NCBI RefSeq assembly: GCF_000344615.1
Contig: NZ_KB467824.1
Span: 785,658 to 849,657 of the forward strand
Source of the DNA: Janthinobacterium sp. CG3
GTDB taxonomy: Bacteria; Pseudomonadota; Gammaproteobacteria; Burkholderiales; Burkholderiaceae_D
Direction of reading: 5' to 3'
Length of the DNA stretch: 64,000 nt
Shown here piece after piece: positions 42,592 to 53,216 of the stretch. A program made the position numbers and the translations under genes. Numbering within the stretch: the stretch's first letter is position 1; the number at the start of each line of letters is the position of its first letter. The notes below the pieces were generated by a model. The model had not been told where the DNA came from and searched no databases. It saw only the letters and a program-made list of their open reading frames with translations.

Positions 42592-43124
42592 CGGTACGTG
42601 AAATTTTGAAGATGGGCGATCCGCGCTTATTGCGGATGGCCGAGCCGGTGAGCGAATTCGGCACCGCCGAACTGGACGCGCTGATCGTCGACCTGTTCGA
42701 CACGATGTACGCTGCCAACGGCGCCGGCCTGGCGGCGCCGCAGATCGGCGTCAACCTGCAAGTGGTGATCTACGGCTTCAAGCAAAACACCCGCTACCCG
42801 GACGCGCCGCAGGTGCCGGAAACGGTGCTGATCAACCCGCTGCTGACGCCGCTGTCGGACCGCAAGGAAGCCGGCTTCGAAGGCTGCCTGTCGGTGCCGG
42901 GCTTGCGCGGCAGCGTGCCGCGCTGGGCCGATTTGCGTTATGAGGGCGTCGACCAGTTCGGCAACCCGATCAGCCGCGACGTCGACGGCTTCCACGCCCG
43001 CGTGGTGCAGCACGAGGTCGACCACCTGCACGGCATCCTGTACCCGATGCGCATCGTCGACTTCACCCAGTTCGGTTTCACCGAGGTGATGTTCCCGGAG
43101 ATGGACCCGAACGACGACGATTGA
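42588..43124 (+). CDS. def: peptide deformylase
   Basis: The 178-residue metal-dependent enzyme removes the N-formyl group from new proteins. All three motifs are present: [18 protein letters not shown] (the Cys is a metal ligand) and QHEVDHLHG (two His ligands and the catalytic Glu). It overlaps galU by an ATGA. Its distance from fmt, the common partner, suggests it may be one of several deformylases in the genome; that is a guess. Confidence 0.95.
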
Positions 43125-43160
43125 GGCGTTGCCGCGGCGGGGGCGGGAAGTCGCCAGCCA

Positions 43161-43601
43161 GTGGCATACCAGCGCGCGTGCGCGGGCACATGGCTGGCCG
43201 AAGGAAAACAGTCCTGCGAGCTGGAATATGAAACGCGCCATTTCCGAGGGACCGGCGTGCAAGCCGACTACGCGCGGTTGATCCGGGACTGGGGCGAAGG
43301 ATACCGCAGAGGCGAGCGGCACGAAGCTGATCTCGCCTGGATTTATACGTTCGGACCGGACAAGCTGCGCGACTACGAGCGCGCATGGATGTGGATCAGC
43401 CTGGGTAAGGAGCGAAACTCGTCATTACCTTCCCATGTATTGTCGCAGCAAGAAAAAGAAGACATGCTAAACATGGTAAGGTCGCAGGTCGCCGAGCGCG
43501 TGCGCCTCAGGATCGCTATGCTAATCGAACCTGCGACCTGCGACCTGCGACCCGCGACCTGCGACCTGCGACCCGCTCACGCAATGCCAAGGAAACCATG
43601 A
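43161..43601 (+). CDS. Sel1-like repeat protein fragment, uncertain start
   Basis: The open frame of 146 codons starts at GTG 43161 with no clear ribosome-binding site and no in-frame ATG nearby. The middle part (GTGVQADYARLIRDW ... ADLAWIYTFGPDKLRDYERAW) resembles one to two Sel1-type helical repeats, so this may be the tail of a larger lost gene. The C-terminus is coded by a run of the heptamer CTGCGAC (43531-43572) and would be a repeated CDLRPAT sequence. The stop overlaps the next gene start by four bases. It may be a pseudogene remnant. Confidence 0.45.
   Translation: MAYQRACAGTWLAEGKQSCELEYETRHFRGTGVQADYARLIRDWGEGYRRGERHEADLAWIYTFGPDKLRDYERAWMWISLGKERNSSLPSHVLSQQEKEDMLNMVRSQVAERVRLRIAMLIEPATCDLRPATCDLRPAHAMPRKP
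43531..43572. repeat. heptanucleotide tandem repeat, six units
   Basis: Five copies of CTGCGAC and one variant CCGCGAC (third from last) run head to tail at 43531-43572. A complementary element GGTCGCAGGTCGC lies 40 bp upstream at about 43482-43494, so the region can also fold as a hairpin. Seven is not a multiple of three, so a change of one unit shifts the frame of the overlapping open frame and its ATGA overlap with the cupin gene. Confidence 0.85.
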
Positions 43602-44074
43602 ACAATCCGATCGAACTGTTGAAAGCCGCGGACATCGCCGACATGCCAGGCAGATCCAAAGCGCATCTGCTCAACCCCGACGCCGTGCGTGTTTCCAAGT
43701 CACTGGGCGGGGCCACCGGCCTGACCGATCTCGGTGTCCAGATGATGACCGTGATGCCGGGCCGGGAATACGCGGAATACCATCGCCACCTCTACGAAGA
43801 GCAATGCTTTTACATCCTGTCCGGTCGCGGCGAGGCGATAATCGATGAGAAAGCATACGCCCTCGGCGCCGGGGACTTTCTCGGCTTTCCGAAAAATGGC
43901 GTGGCCCACACCATATTGAACAATGGCGACGATCCCTTGGTTTTTCTGTGCGCGCGCGTCAATCTGGAGCAAGATGTGTGCGACTATCCGCGCCAGAAAA
44001 AACGTCTTTACATGAACGGGACCGAGGAAGTTCTGGTTGATTTCCGGGACATTCGCGTGGAAGGTCCCGCCTAA
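43598..44074 (+). CDS. cupin-domain protein
   Basis: The 158-residue protein has a single small beta-barrel cupin domain at about residues 45-120. The metal-binding His/Glu motif is in PGREYAEYHRHLYEEQCFYILSG (two His, one Glu), and the second cupin motif is in LGFPKNGVAHTILN. Cupins of this form are metal-dependent dioxygenases, isomerases or sugar-binding proteins; the function here is not predictable. The start overlaps the preceding frame by ATGA. It converges with the esterase gene, leaving only 36 bp between stop codons. Confidence 0.8.
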   Translation: MNNPIELLKAADIADMPGRSKAHLLNPDAVRVSKSLGGATGLTDLGVQMMTVMPGREYAEYHRHLYEEQCFYILSGRGEAIIDEKAYALGAGDFLGFPKNGVAHTILNNGDDPLVFLCARVNLEQDVCDYPRQKKRLYMNGTEEVLVDFRDIRVEGPA

Positions 44075-44110
44075 GCGTGCGAACTGAGCGGCGGGCGCCC
44101 GGCAACGGCG

Positions 44111-46699
44111 TCAGGGCGCGGGACAGGTCGCCACCTTGATCCAATCGCCGGACGCGGTTTTTTGCAAGCTCGCCGGCGTGGTGCTGAAGTACCAACCCAG
44201 GTAGCCGCCGCTGCCTGCCGCGAACACCGCGCCGAGGTAGTTGTTGGCGCGCGCCGCGAGCACGTGGTCCTTGTTCCGGTCGGTCTTGCATTCCACGCTG
44301 GCGAGCGCGCCGACCTGGATCGTTTTGCTGAACGGCGCCGACGTCAGCCCTTCGTTGTCGGTCGCGTCGACGCGGATGGTATAGGCGCCGTCGGCCAAGG
44401 GGTAGTCGGCGCCGACGCTGGCGCCGTTGACGCGCTGGTTCACCGCTTCGCCGCCCGCCGCGTTCGCGATAACAAGCCGCAGCGATACCACGCTGCCGTT
44501 GTCGCTGCCGGTGCATTCCACCCGGACGGGCGAACTGAGCGCGGTGGCGACCGGCTTGGCGCAGGCGACCGTGGGCGCGCCGGGGGCGCCTGTATCTATA
44601 TACCACTGGTTGTTGTCGAACAGGAACTTGGTCAGATGCTCGGGGAAGTTGACGCGGGTGTTATCGATCCACGTGCCTGCATCGCCATGCTTGGAACCGC
44701 CCGGGCCGGCCGGCCACGCGTGCTTCATGCCCGGCACCCGCAGGTCGCCGATGCGTACCTTGTGCGCCGCATCCCGGAAGGCGGTGAACCTGCCGTTGCC
44801 GCCGGCGCCGCCGGCTACGTCGACCGTTGGATCGGCCGTGTTGGCGTTCCACATCAGCAGGTAGGCCTCCAGCGTACTGGCGCAGTGGGGCACGAGGATA
44901 CTGCTGTCGCCGCAGGCCAGCGACACCACCTGTTTGTCGAGGGCGCCGGCGAACGAGGCCGCGTGCCGACCGCACAGCTCGCGCACTTGCCGCGGGGTGC
45001 GCACGGCCAGGCTTGCCGGCGAACCCAGCGTTGGCGCTTCGCCCAAACCGACGCCGGAGAAGACGTCCGGCGCCAGGCAGGCGAGCAATTGCGCCTCGCC
45101 GCCGCCGGCGGACAGGCCGCTGACATACACCTGGCGCGGATCGATCGCCAGTTCCGGCATCTGTTTCAGCTTGTCGACCAGGTTCAGCAACGGCCCGGCG
45201 TCGCGGTTGCCGCGGCTGTGCGGCGCTTCGTCGAACCAGTCGAAGCAGGCGCTCCCACTGATCTTCCCGCTGCCGCTGCGCGGGGTGTTCGGCTTGGTTG
45301 CCGCGACCACCACCATGCCATACTTTTCGGCCGTGGCCTCCCAGTTGAATCCTTTGTTGATCACGTGGCCCGACGCGCTCTGGCCGCAGCCGGGCAGGGC
45401 CAGCATCAACGCGCGCCTGCCGGCGGGCTTGCCGGCGTTGAGCGGCGCATTCGTCGGCACGTAGAGCCAGGTGTCGGTGAGTATCCCTAGCAGGCTTGGG
45501 TCGGTGATCTGGCGCCAGCTGCCGCTGGCGGGGATGGACTGGCCTTGCATCGGGTGCGTCTTGAAGAAGGTCCACGCCACGCGCGCCAGGTTCGGGCCTT
45601 TGTCGATGATCCAGGGGCCGCGTTCTCCGCCTGCCCACCAGTGGCCGCGCAGGCGCTCTTCCCGCAGCGCGACGTCGCTGTCCGGCGCATACGGGTCGTG
45701 CGCCAACGCCACCACGCCGGCGGCGGCGACCTGCTCGCTGGTGGCGTCGATGAGGAAGGTTTCCAGCAGGCTGAGATTGTTCGCGCCCCGGCCGTATTTG
45801 CTGTGCGTCCACGCCAAGCCGTCGGTGTTCGAGGCCAGCGGCGCCTCGTTCGGCGCGCTGGTGTCGATCGCCTTGCCGTCGGCGGCCAGCAAATTGGCCC
45901 AGGTCTTGACCAGGTTCATGCCGACGCTGATGGGCACGGTGCAATCCTTGGCATTGTGCACCACCATCACCGGCGCCTGGCGCAGCACGCTTTTGCCCAT
46001 TTCCCGGCGCATCTCGGCGACGATCGCGGCGGCGTCGCGGTTCCACGACGTTTGCGGACTGCGCAACACGGTTGCGCAGTCTTGCTGGCCGGTATAAGTC
46101 TGGGTCGTTTCATTGAACGCAATGCCCTCGACGAAAACGGCGGAGGCGAACACGTCCGGGTAAGCCACCTGCGCGATGTTCGCCATCGCGGCGCCGGAGG
46201 AAACGCCGGTGATGTGCACGCGCCCGGGATCGATGCTGAATTCCCGCGCGACCTTGTCGACCATGCGCTTGATGTCGTGGACCTCGCCATTGCCGCGCTG
46301 GCGCTCGCGCGCCATCCAGTAGCCCCAGCAATTCGGGTTGCGCAGGTCATCGTCGTTCGGGCCGGTGCCGTCGGCGTTGGTATTGACGAACGGGTACAGC
46401 ACGATGAAGCCTTCGGCCTCGGCCACTTCATGCATGCGGCTTTTTTCCAGCATCGCCAGGTCGGACTGGCGGCAGCCGTGCAGGCTGACGACGAGCGGCA
46501 CGCGGGCGCCCGCACGGTAACTGCTGGGAACGTAGAGCGAGTAGAGGCGGTTGTCGGAGTTGCTGGCGGCGCTGTCGCGCGGCATGGGAATACTTCTGGT
46601 GAAACCTGTTGCGGCCAGTGCGAACCCGGCGCCACGGGCGTTGAAGCCGACGAGGGATAGCGTGGCCGCAACCGCAAAGGCGAGTAAATGGGTTTTCAT
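44111..46699 (-). CDS. secreted two-domain esterase/PHB-depolymerase-like protein
   Basis: The start is placed at the ATG at 46699 because it opens a clear signal peptide (MKTHLLAFAVAATLSLVGF); the frame extends to 46822. The protein has about 862 residues. Two alpha/beta-hydrolase domains of the polyhydroxybutyrate depolymerase/esterase type follow: domain 1 with the nucleophile elbow GVSSGAAMA and LHGCRQSD, and domain 2 with GLSAGGGEA and LPGCGQSA. Each has its own oxyanion region and a downstream His candidate (GMKHAWPAG in domain 2). A C-terminal tail of about 120 residues is beta-rich and resembles Ig-like or chitin-binding parts of secreted hydrolases. It should act outside the cell on a polyester or acetylated polysaccharide. 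No Shine-Dalgarno is visible before the chosen ATG. Confidence 0.85.
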   Translation of the reverse strand: MKTHLLAFAVAATLSLVGFNARGAGFALAATGFTRSIPMPRDSAASNSDNRLYSLYVPSSYRAGARVPLVVSLHGCRQSDLAMLEKSRMHEVAEAEGFIVLYPFVNTNADGTGPNDDDLRNPNCWGYWMARERQRGNGEVHDIKRMVDKVAREFSIDPGRVHITGVSSGAAMANIAQVAYPDVFASAVFVEGIAFNETTQTYTGQQDCATVLRSPQTSWNRDAAAIVAEMRREMGKSVLRQAPVMVVHNAKDCTVPISVGMNLVKTWANLLAADGKAIDTSAPNEAPLASNTDGLAWTHSKYGRGANNLSLLETFLIDATSEQVAAAGVVALAHDPYAPDSDVALREERLRGHWWAGGERGPWIIDKGPNLARVAWTFFKTHPMQGQSIPASGSWRQITDPSLLGILTDTWLYVPTNAPLNAGKPAGRRALMLALPGCGQSASGHVINKGFNWEATAEKYGMVVVAATKPNTPRSGSGKISGSACFDWFDEAPHSRGNRDAGPLLNLVDKLKQMPELAIDPRQVYVSGLSAGGGEAQLLACLAPDVFSGVGLGEAPTLGSPASLAVRTPRQVRELCGRHAASFAGALDKQVVSLACGDSSILVPHCASTLEAYLLMWNANTADPTVDVAGGAGGNGRFTAFRDAAHKVRIGDLRVPGMKHAWPAGPGGSKHGDAGTWIDNTRVNFPEHLTKFLFDNNQWYIDTGAPGAPTVACAKPVATALSSPVRVECTGSDNGSVVSLRLVIANAAGGEAVNQRVNGASVGADYPLADGAYTIRVDATDNEGLTSAPFSKTIQVGALASVECKTDRNKDHVLAARANNYLGAVFAAGSGGYLGWYFSTTPASLQKTASGDWIKVATCPAP

Positions 46700-46879
46700 G
46701 AAGGGGAGGGGGCTGAACCTGATGGAGAAAAGCGCCTTGGTGCGGATGGCGCCCGCCGGCTGTCGCTGAGGTGCTGCTTTGATATTACCCAGCTTGGGCC
46801 GCTCAGGTTTGATTATGCTCAATCCGGCACGGCGCGCGCGGGGTGCGCCGCTGTGACCTGACGGTCCGCCGGCGTCGCC

Positions 46880-47644
46880 TTAGCCGCGCTTGCGGCCGCT
46901 GCCCAGGTGGATCAGCAACTGCGCCAGCTCGTCCTGCATCGCCGCCGACAGGTTCAGGAAGCGGCAGCCGATCTGCACCTGCTCGCCCAGCAGGAAGGAG
47001 CGGAAGCCGCGCGACAGGCGGATTTCCAGGTCGGCGATCATGACCTTTTCCGGTCCCAGTTCCAGGCGCACGCGCGACAGCTTGCGCCCGACGTACAGGC
47101 CGATGGTGTCGCGCTTGCGCGCGCGCATGCCAACGCCGCCGACCGAGAAGTCGTACACCTGCAATTCATAGGGCCGGCCCTCCAGCACGAACGCGGCCAG
47201 GTGGTAGGCGCCCAGCGGCGCCTCCAGCCGGGGCGACTCGCGCCGCTCCAACACCAGGCATTGTTCGGGGAAATCGGCCGGCAGCAGCGTCGGCTGGTCC
47301 GCCAGACTGACCCAGCCGGAGCTGAGCGTGAACTGCAGCTTGGCGCTCTGGGTCAGGGCGACAAAGACGGCCGCGCCCGGCGGCAGGCAGGCGCCGTCGT
47401 TGAGTTCGATCACGAAATGCGGCAATTCCTCGTCGACCGACAGGATGCGCGCCATCAGCGCCACGCTGCTGTCGTTCGGGTAGATCGTCACCGCATCGCC
47501 GCTTTCGGCCAGCCGCGTCAGCGTCTCGCCGATATCCCAGGGGTCGGTCATGTGGTGCGGCTTGGCGCCGGGCGCGATGGGTTCGATGGCGTCCGACAGG
47601 CTCGGCGGACCCTTGCGCAGGGGATTCGGGGTTAAATCGTTCAC
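46880..47644 (-). CDS. YcgR-like flagellar brake / PilZ-domain cyclic di-GMP receptor
   Basis: The 254-residue protein has an N-terminal YcgR domain (about 35-115) and a C-terminal PilZ domain (about 130-245). The PilZ cyclic di-GMP contacts are present: the RxxxR motif in RRESPRL and DFSVGGVGM for the D/N-x-S-x-x-G motif. YcgR proteins bind the flagellar motor and slow it when cyclic di-GMP is high. No flagellar gene is near. A diguanylate cyclase gene lies about 5 kb away on the same strand and could be a source of the ligand. Confidence 0.88.
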   Translation of the reverse strand: MNDLTPNPLRKGPPSLSDAIEPIAPGAKPHHMTDPWDIGETLTRLAESGDAVTIYPNDSSVALMARILSVDEELPHFVIELNDGACLPPGAAVFVALTQSAKLQFTLSSGWVSLADQPTLLPADFPEQCLVLERRESPRLEAPLGAYHLAAFVLEGRPYELQVYDFSVGGVGMRARKRDTIGLYVGRKLSRVRLELGPEKVMIADLEIRLSRGFRSFLLGEQVQIGCRFLNLSAAMQDELAQLLIHLGSGRKRG

Positions 47645-47823
47645 GACAGCTTATCTCTTTAATCATTCCAGACTTCGGTGCGGGCGACACGCGCTTTTTC
47701 CTTGCTGTACGGCAATTTGAAACTGTACGACATCATGCGGCAGAACCGTCAAATTGTACAGCGGCAAAGCCGGGCCGGGCCGGTCCCGGCAGGGGGCGGC
47801 GCAAACCCGGCGCGAATAAGCCC

Positions 47824-48573
47824 TTAAAACTGCTCGTCGGCGCCGAGGTAGCGCCATTGGCCGGTGGGCAGGTCGCCCAGCTTGACGCGGCCGATGCGCA
47901 CCCGTTTCAAGCCGACCACCTTCAGCCCGACCGCTTCGCACATGCGGCGGATCTGCCGCTTCTTGCCTTCGCGCAGCGTGAAGCTGAGCTGGTCGTCGTT
48001 TTGCCAGCGCACCTTGGCCGGCAGCAGCGCCTTGCCGTCGAGCCACAGGCCATGGTTCAGGCGCTTCAGGTCGGCGTCGGGCAGGCGCCCGCCCTTCGGA
48101 TATTCGACCCGCACCAGGTACTCCTTGTCGATGTCGGTGTCGTGGCCGATCAATTGCTTGGCCACGCGCCCGTCCTGGGTCAGCACCAACAGGCCGACCG
48201 AGTCGATGTCGAGGCGGCCGGCGGCCACCAGGCTGCGCAACTGGGTCGGGTGGAACTGCTCGGCGGCCTTGCATTCGGCCCAGCGGTTCTCGGCGTTGAT
48301 CAGGGCGATGGCCGGCGTGTAGCCGTCCTCGGCCTGGCCGCTGACATAGCCCATCGGCTTGTTGATCAACACGGTGACGCGCTTCGATTGCTCGGCCGCG
48401 GCCTGGCGTTCGACGGTGACGCGCTGGCTCGGGTAGACCTTGCTACCGAGCTCGGAGACCACCTTGCCGTCGACCCGTACCCAGCCGCGGGCGATCCATT
48501 CGTCGGCTTCGCGGCGCGAGGACAAGCCCAGTTCGGACATGCGTTTGGAGAGGCGTAATAATTCTTCGGTCAT
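47824..48573 (-). CDS. rluF: 23S rRNA pseudouridine synthase, RluF-like (RsuA family)
   Basis: The 249-residue protein has an N-terminal S4 RNA-binding domain (RLSKRMSELGLSSRREAD) and the catalytic Asp in GRLDIDSVGLLVLTQDG. The C-terminal end (KKRQIRRMCEAVGLKVVGL) and TGQWRYL resemble RluF more than RluB, RluE or RsuA. It probably isomerises a uridine of 23S rRNA; the exact site is inferred. The gene follows glnD at 43 bp on the same strand. Confidence 0.82.
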   Translation of the reverse strand: MTEELLRLSKRMSELGLSSRREADEWIARGWVRVDGKVVSELGSKVYPSQRVTVERQAAAEQSKRVTVLINKPMGYVSGQAEDGYTPAIALINAENRWAECKAAEQFHPTQLRSLVAAGRLDIDSVGLLVLTQDGRVAKQLIGHDTDIDKEYLVRVEYPKGGRLPDADLKRLNHGLWLDGKALLPAKVRWQNDDQLSFTLREGKKRQIRRMCEAVGLKVVGLKRVRIGRVKLGDLPTGQWRYLGADEQF

Positions 48574-48616
48574 GGTTCTGTTTCAGTTCAGTCAATAGGG
48601 CAAAGGGCGGGGCGGC

Positions 48617-51199
48617 TCAAACCTTGAGCGCGTCGAGTAAATCGGTTTCCAGCAAAATCTGGTTGCGGGCGTTGTTCAGCGTGGCGCCGTCGACCAGGAA
48701 GACGTCCTCGACGCGCTCGCCCAGCGTCATGATCTTCGCCGTGTGCAGGTTGATGCGGTACTTGGTGAGCACGTTGGCGATCGCGTACAGCAGGCCGGTG
48801 CGGTCGTTGGCCGCCACCGACAGCAGGTAGTACTGGCCGCGTTCGTCCGGGCGCAGGTCGACCGTCGGTTGGATCGGGAAGGTGCGCGACAGGCGCGACA
48901 GGCGGCCCTTGCCGGGCGGCGGCAGCGGCGCCTGCGACTGCAGCAGTTCGCCCAGCTCGTGCTCGATCAGGCTGATGATGTCGCGGTAGCTCTTGGCGAA
49001 GCTCTGCTCGGTGACTAGGAAGGTGTCGAGCGCGTAGCCGTGCCGGGTGGTGTGGATTTTGGCGTCGAGGATGCTGAAGTTCTTGCGGTCGAAATAGCTG
49101 CAGATGCGCGCGAACAGGTCGGGCCGGTCGGCCGTGTAGACGGCCACCTGCAAACCCTCGCCGATCGGCGCCAGGCGGCATTTGACGACCGGCTTGCCGC
49201 TGTTCAGGCGGTCGTACAGCGAACGCGTCTGCCAGGCGATGTCGGAGGCGTCGTGGCGCAGGAAGTAGGCGACGTCGAGCTGGCGCCACAGCGCCTCGTG
49301 GGCGTCCGGCGGCAGCCCGTACAGGCGCAGCGTGGCCAGCGCCTCCTGCTGGCGGTTCTTCAGCTCGCGGTCGGCCGAGTGCGGCTCGCCGCCCAGCACG
49401 CGCAGGGTGATGCGGTACAGGTCTTCGAGCAGCTTGCCCTTCCAGGCGTTCCACACCTTCGGGCTGGTGCCGCGGATGTCGGCCACCGTCAGCAGGTACA
49501 GCGCCGTCAGGTGGCGCTCGTCGCGCACGCTCTTGGCGAAGGCGGCGATGACGTCGGGGTCGGACAGGTCCTGCTTTTGCGCCACGTGCGACATGGCCAG
49601 GTGGTTCTCGACCAGGAACACCACCAGTTCGCTGTCTTCGGCGTCGATGCCGTGCTCCTGGCAGAACTGGGCGGCGTCGACGGTGCCGAGCTTGGAGTGG
49701 TCGCCGCCGCGGCCCTTGGCGATGTCGTGGAACAGCGCGCCGACGTACAGCAGCCAGGGTTGGGCGAAATTGGCCATCAGCTGGCTGCAAAACGGGTATT
49801 CGTGGGCGTGCTCGGGCATCGTGAAGCGGCGCATGTTGCGTACCACCATCAGGATGTGCTGGTCCACCGTGTACACGTGGAACAGGTCGTGCTGCATCTG
49901 GCCGACGATGCGGCGGAAGTTCGGCAGGTAGCGTCCCAGCACGCTCAGGTCGTTCATGCGCCGCAGCGCGTGGATGATGCCCACCGGCGCCTGCAGGATG
50001 CGCAGGAACAGCGCGCGGTTGGCCGGGTTCTGGCGGAACGCGGTGTCGATCTTGAAGCGCTCGTGCCACAGCGCGCGGGTGGCGCGCGCGGTCATGCCCT
50101 TGAGTTCCGGGTGCTCGGTCATCAACAGGAAGATTTCCAGCATCGCCGACGGGTTGTGCACGAAGGTGTCGTCGGCGGCGATGTCGATCAGGCCGTTGAC
50201 CTCGTTGAAGCGCGGGTTGATGGCGACCGCCTCGCCGCCCTGGTCGAACAGGCGGCTCTCGATGTTTTGCAGCAGGATGGTGTTGAGCTGGGTCACCGTC
50301 TTGGCGGCCCAGTAGTAGCGCTGCATCAGGTACTCGCTGGCGCGGCGCATGTGCGCGCCGCTGCCGGTGGCTTGCAGGCCGACCGACTCGGCGATGGCGG
50401 TCTGGACGTCGAACACCAGGCGGTCCTCGCGCCGGCCGGCGTGCAGGTGCAGGCGCACGCGGATGTCCTTGAAGGCGCGCTCCTTCTCCATCAACTGGCG
50501 CGCCTCGGTCTGGGTGATCAGGCCGCCGGTGGCCAGCGTGCGCCACGAACTGGCCAGCCCGGCCGCCTTGGCCACCCACAGGATCACCTGCAGGTCGCGC
50601 AGGCCGCCCGGGCTTTCCTTGCAGTTCGGCTCCAGGCTGAAGGCGGTGTCCTCGTACTTGGCGTGGCGCTGGCGCATCTCGGCCGTCTTGGCGTGGAAAA
50701 ACGCCTGCGGGTCGAGCGCGTCCTGGTAGCGCCGCTGCATTTCAGCGAACAGGCTGGCGTCGCCGCACACCAGGCGCGCCTCCAGCAGGCTGGTCTGGAC
50801 GGTGATGTCGGCGCGCGACTCGCTCATGCACTCGTCGACGGTGCGGATGCTGTGGCCGATTTCCAGGCCCAGGTCCCACAGCAGTTGCACCAGGCCCTCC
50901 AGGCGCTCCTGGACGGCGGCGTCGGGCGCGTGCGCCAGCAGGATCAGCAGGTCGACGTCGGAATACGGGAACAGCTCGCCGCGGCCGTAGCCGCCGACCC
51001 CGACCAGCGCGGTGTCGGCCGGCAGGCCGGCCTCGTGCCAGGCGCTGGCCAGCACCGCGTCGACGCTCTGGCGCAGCCGGCGCAGCAGCTTCTCCGGCTT
51101 GCCGTCCTCGGCGAAGCCGGCGACGACCAGTTGGCGCTCGGCTTTCAACTGGCGCTTGAGCTGTTCGCGCAGTTGCTGCTTCATCGCGGCGGCGGGCAT
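48617..51199 (-). CDS. glnD: bifunctional uridylyltransferase/uridylyl-removing enzyme GlnD
   Basis: The protein has 860 residues. An N-terminal nucleotidyltransferase with [19 protein letters not shown] (about residue 70) modifies PII proteins. A central HD domain ([12 protein letters not shown], about 490) removes UMP. Two C-terminal ACT domains (about 680-750 and 800-860) sense glutamine. GlnD links intracellular nitrogen status to PII and so to glutamine synthetase. The stop is 43 bp before rluF, and the start lies seven bases after the map stop, consistent with a map-glnD-rluF transcript. Confidence 0.97.
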   Translation of the reverse strand: MPAAAMKQQLREQLKRQLKAERQLVVAGFAEDGKPEKLLRRLRQSVDAVLASAWHEAGLPADTALVGVGGYGRGELFPYSDVDLLILLAHAPDAAVQERLEGLVQLLWDLGLEIGHSIRTVDECMSESRADITVQTSLLEARLVCGDASLFAEMQRRYQDALDPQAFFHAKTAEMRQRHAKYEDTAFSLEPNCKESPGGLRDLQVILWVAKAAGLASSWRTLATGGLITQTEARQLMEKERAFKDIRVRLHLHAGRREDRLVFDVQTAIAESVGLQATGSGAHMRRASEYLMQRYYWAAKTVTQLNTILLQNIESRLFDQGGEAVAINPRFNEVNGLIDIAADDTFVHNPSAMLEIFLLMTEHPELKGMTARATRALWHERFKIDTAFRQNPANRALFLRILQAPVGIIHALRRMNDLSVLGRYLPNFRRIVGQMQHDLFHVYTVDQHILMVVRNMRRFTMPEHAHEYPFCSQLMANFAQPWLLYVGALFHDIAKGRGGDHSKLGTVDAAQFCQEHGIDAEDSELVVFLVENHLAMSHVAQKQDLSDPDVIAAFAKSVRDERHLTALYLLTVADIRGTSPKVWNAWKGKLLEDLYRITLRVLGGEPHSADRELKNRQQEALATLRLYGLPPDAHEALWRQLDVAYFLRHDASDIAWQTRSLYDRLNSGKPVVKCRLAPIGEGLQVAVYTADRPDLFARICSYFDRKNFSILDAKIHTTRHGYALDTFLVTEQSFAKSYRDIISLIEHELGELLQSQAPLPPPGKGRLSRLSRTFPIQPTVDLRPDERGQYYLLSVAANDRTGLLYAIANVLTKYRINLHTAKIMTLGERVEDVFLVDGATLNNARNQILLETDLLDALKV

Positions 51200-51206
51200 C
51201 CGCGGC

Positions 51207-52037
51207 TTAGGCGGCGGCGTCGCCGGCGGCCGGCGCGGCGATGATCGCCGGCGGCGCCGGCATCAGCGGCGACACCGTCAGCACCTCGTAGCCGGTCTCT
51301 GTGACCAGCACGGTGTGTTCCCACTGCGCCGACAGGCTGCGGTCCTTGGTTTTGATGGTCCAGCCGTCGCCCATTTCGCGGATGTCGCGGCGGCCGGCGT
51401 TAATCATCGGCTCGACCGTGAAGATCATGCCCGCTTCGAGGCGCTCTAGCGTGCCGGGGCGCCCGTAATGCAAGACCTGCGGCTCCTCGTGGAAGACCTT
51501 GCCGATGCCGTGCCCGCAAAATTCGCGCACCACCGAGTAGCCGGCCTTTTCGGCGTGCTGCTGGATGGCGTGGCCGATGTCGCCCAGGTGGGCGCCCGGC
51601 TTGATCTTGGCGATGCCCAGCCACATGCACTCGAAGGTGATTTCCGACAGGCGCTTGGCCAGGATCGACGGCGTGCCGATGAAGTACATGCGGCTGTTGT
51701 CGCCGTGGTAGCCGTCCTTGATGACGGTGATGTCGAGGTTGACGACGTCGCCGTTCTTCAAGACCTTGTCGCCCGGGATGCCGTGGCAGATGACGTCGTT
51801 GACCGAGGTGCAGATCGCCTTCGGGTAGGGGGTGTAGCCGGGCGGGCAGTAGTTCAGCGGCGCCGGGATGGTGCCCTGGACGTTGACCATGTACTCGTGG
51901 CACAGGCGGTCCAGTTCGCCCGTGGTGACGCCGACCTTGACGAAGGGGGTGATGTAGTCGAGCACTTCGGCGCCGAGTTTGCCGGCCACGCGCATGCCTT
52001 CGATGTCTTCGGGGGTGTTGATACGGATAGTGGACAT
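51207..52037 (-). CDS. map: methionine aminopeptidase type I
   Basis: The start is set at the ATG at 52037 ([11 protein letters not shown]); an alternative ATG at 52049 adds four residues, and neither has a strong ribosome-binding site. The protein has 276 residues. The metal ligands lie in [16 protein letters not shown] (two Asp), the FCGHGIG His, FTVEPMIN and WEHTVLVTE. It removes the initiator Met from nascent proteins. In related bacteria map lies directly divergent to rpsB; here a 5.6-kb signalling operon separates them. Confidence 0.97.
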   Translation of the reverse strand: MSTIRINTPEDIEGMRVAGKLGAEVLDYITPFVKVGVTTGELDRLCHEYMVNVQGTIPAPLNYCPPGYTPYPKAICTSVNDVICHGIPGDKVLKNGDVVNLDITVIKDGYHGDNSRMYFIGTPSILAKRLSEITFECMWLGIAKIKPGAHLGDIGHAIQQHAEKAGYSVVREFCGHGIGKVFHEEPQVLHYGRPGTLERLEAGMIFTVEPMINAGRRDIREMGDGWTIKTKDRSLSAQWEHTVLVTETGYEVLTVSPLMPAPPAIIAAPAAGDAAA

Positions 52038-52204
52038 AATGGGTCGCATTCAGCAAAAGCGTAATGAATCGGTGGGCGGGCTGATCGGCGCCTCAGAGTC
52101 GGCGCCGGCCTGCGATATGCCGAAATTATAAACGACAAGGGGTGCCTGCGCGCCATCGGCGGCGGCGCCGTGCCGTTCAATTGGACGGCTTCGACGTCGA
52201 ATTA

Positions 52205-52231
52205 TTTAAAACCCGGGGCGTAAGCCCGGGG
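52205..52231 (-). terminator. intrinsic terminator after the GGDEF gene
   Basis: On the minus strand CCCGGG pairs with CCCGGG (52225-52230 and 52212-52217) around a 7-base loop, followed by GTTTTAAATAATT. It lies about 100 bp past the diguanylate cyclase stop, ending the three-gene signalling operon before map. Confidence 0.7.
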
Positions 52232-52332
52232 CCGGACCGCGGGGGCCGGACCCGGCTTCCTTGCCGCGGCTTGGTTGCGGCGTTGCCGGCCCGCTGACCG
52301 GAGCGCATGCGCGGCCGCCGCCAGGGGGCGAT

Positions 52333-53216
52333 TCACGGCGCCAGCACAACCCGGTTGCGCCCGCCGTTCTTGGCCGCGTACAGCGCCTGGTCGGCGCACT
52401 GGATCAGCTGGTTCAGGGTGGCGTCGGCGCCTGGCGCCAGCACGGCCACGCCGATGCTGACCGATACCGGCAGCGCGCCGAAGTCGGTCGCGACGGGCGC
52501 GCCGCAGACGGCTTTGCGGATGCGCTCGGCCACTTCGAGCGCGCCGTCGTCGCCGCAGGCCGGCAGCACCACCATCAACTCTTCGCCGCCGTAGCGGCCC
52601 AGCGAGTCGTACGGGCGCAGCATGCGCGCCATGCGCCGGCTCACCTCGCACAGCACGGCGTCGCCGGCCAGGTGGCCGTGTTCGTCGTTGATGCGCTTGA
52701 AGTGGTCGAGGTCGGCGAACACCAGGGCGATGCCGGCGCGCTCGCGCCGTTGCCGCGCCAGCGCCTTTTGCAGCAGGTCGATGATGGCGCCGCGGTTGTA
52801 GATGCCGGTGAGCGCGTCGTGGCTGGCGCGCAGGCGCAGTTGCTGCTCCAGCTCGCAGATGCGCTTGCCGGCGCGCACCCGCACTTCGAGTTCCTCGACG
52901 TGGAAGGGCTTGCTGACGAAGTCGTCCGCGCCGGCCGTCATGGCCTCGACGATAAACGCCGTTTCGGTGCGCGAGGTCAGCATGATCACGTAGGTGTAGC
53001 TGTCGTTGCCGTTGCCGCGGATCATGCGGCACAGGTCGATGCCGTCCATGCCCGGCATCATCCAGTCGAGGATGGCCAGCATCGGCGCGTCGGCGCCGCT
53101 CAGGATCGCCTGCGCGCTGCGCCCGTCCGGCACGGCGACGACCTCGTAGCCCCAGTCTTGCAGCGCGTCCTGCAGGTACAGCAGCGACACCGGATCGTCG
53201 TCGGCGATCAAGATCT

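Noticed and set aside
46700..46822. N-terminal extension of the secreted esterase
   Set aside because: It would bury the clear signal peptide that begins at 46699.
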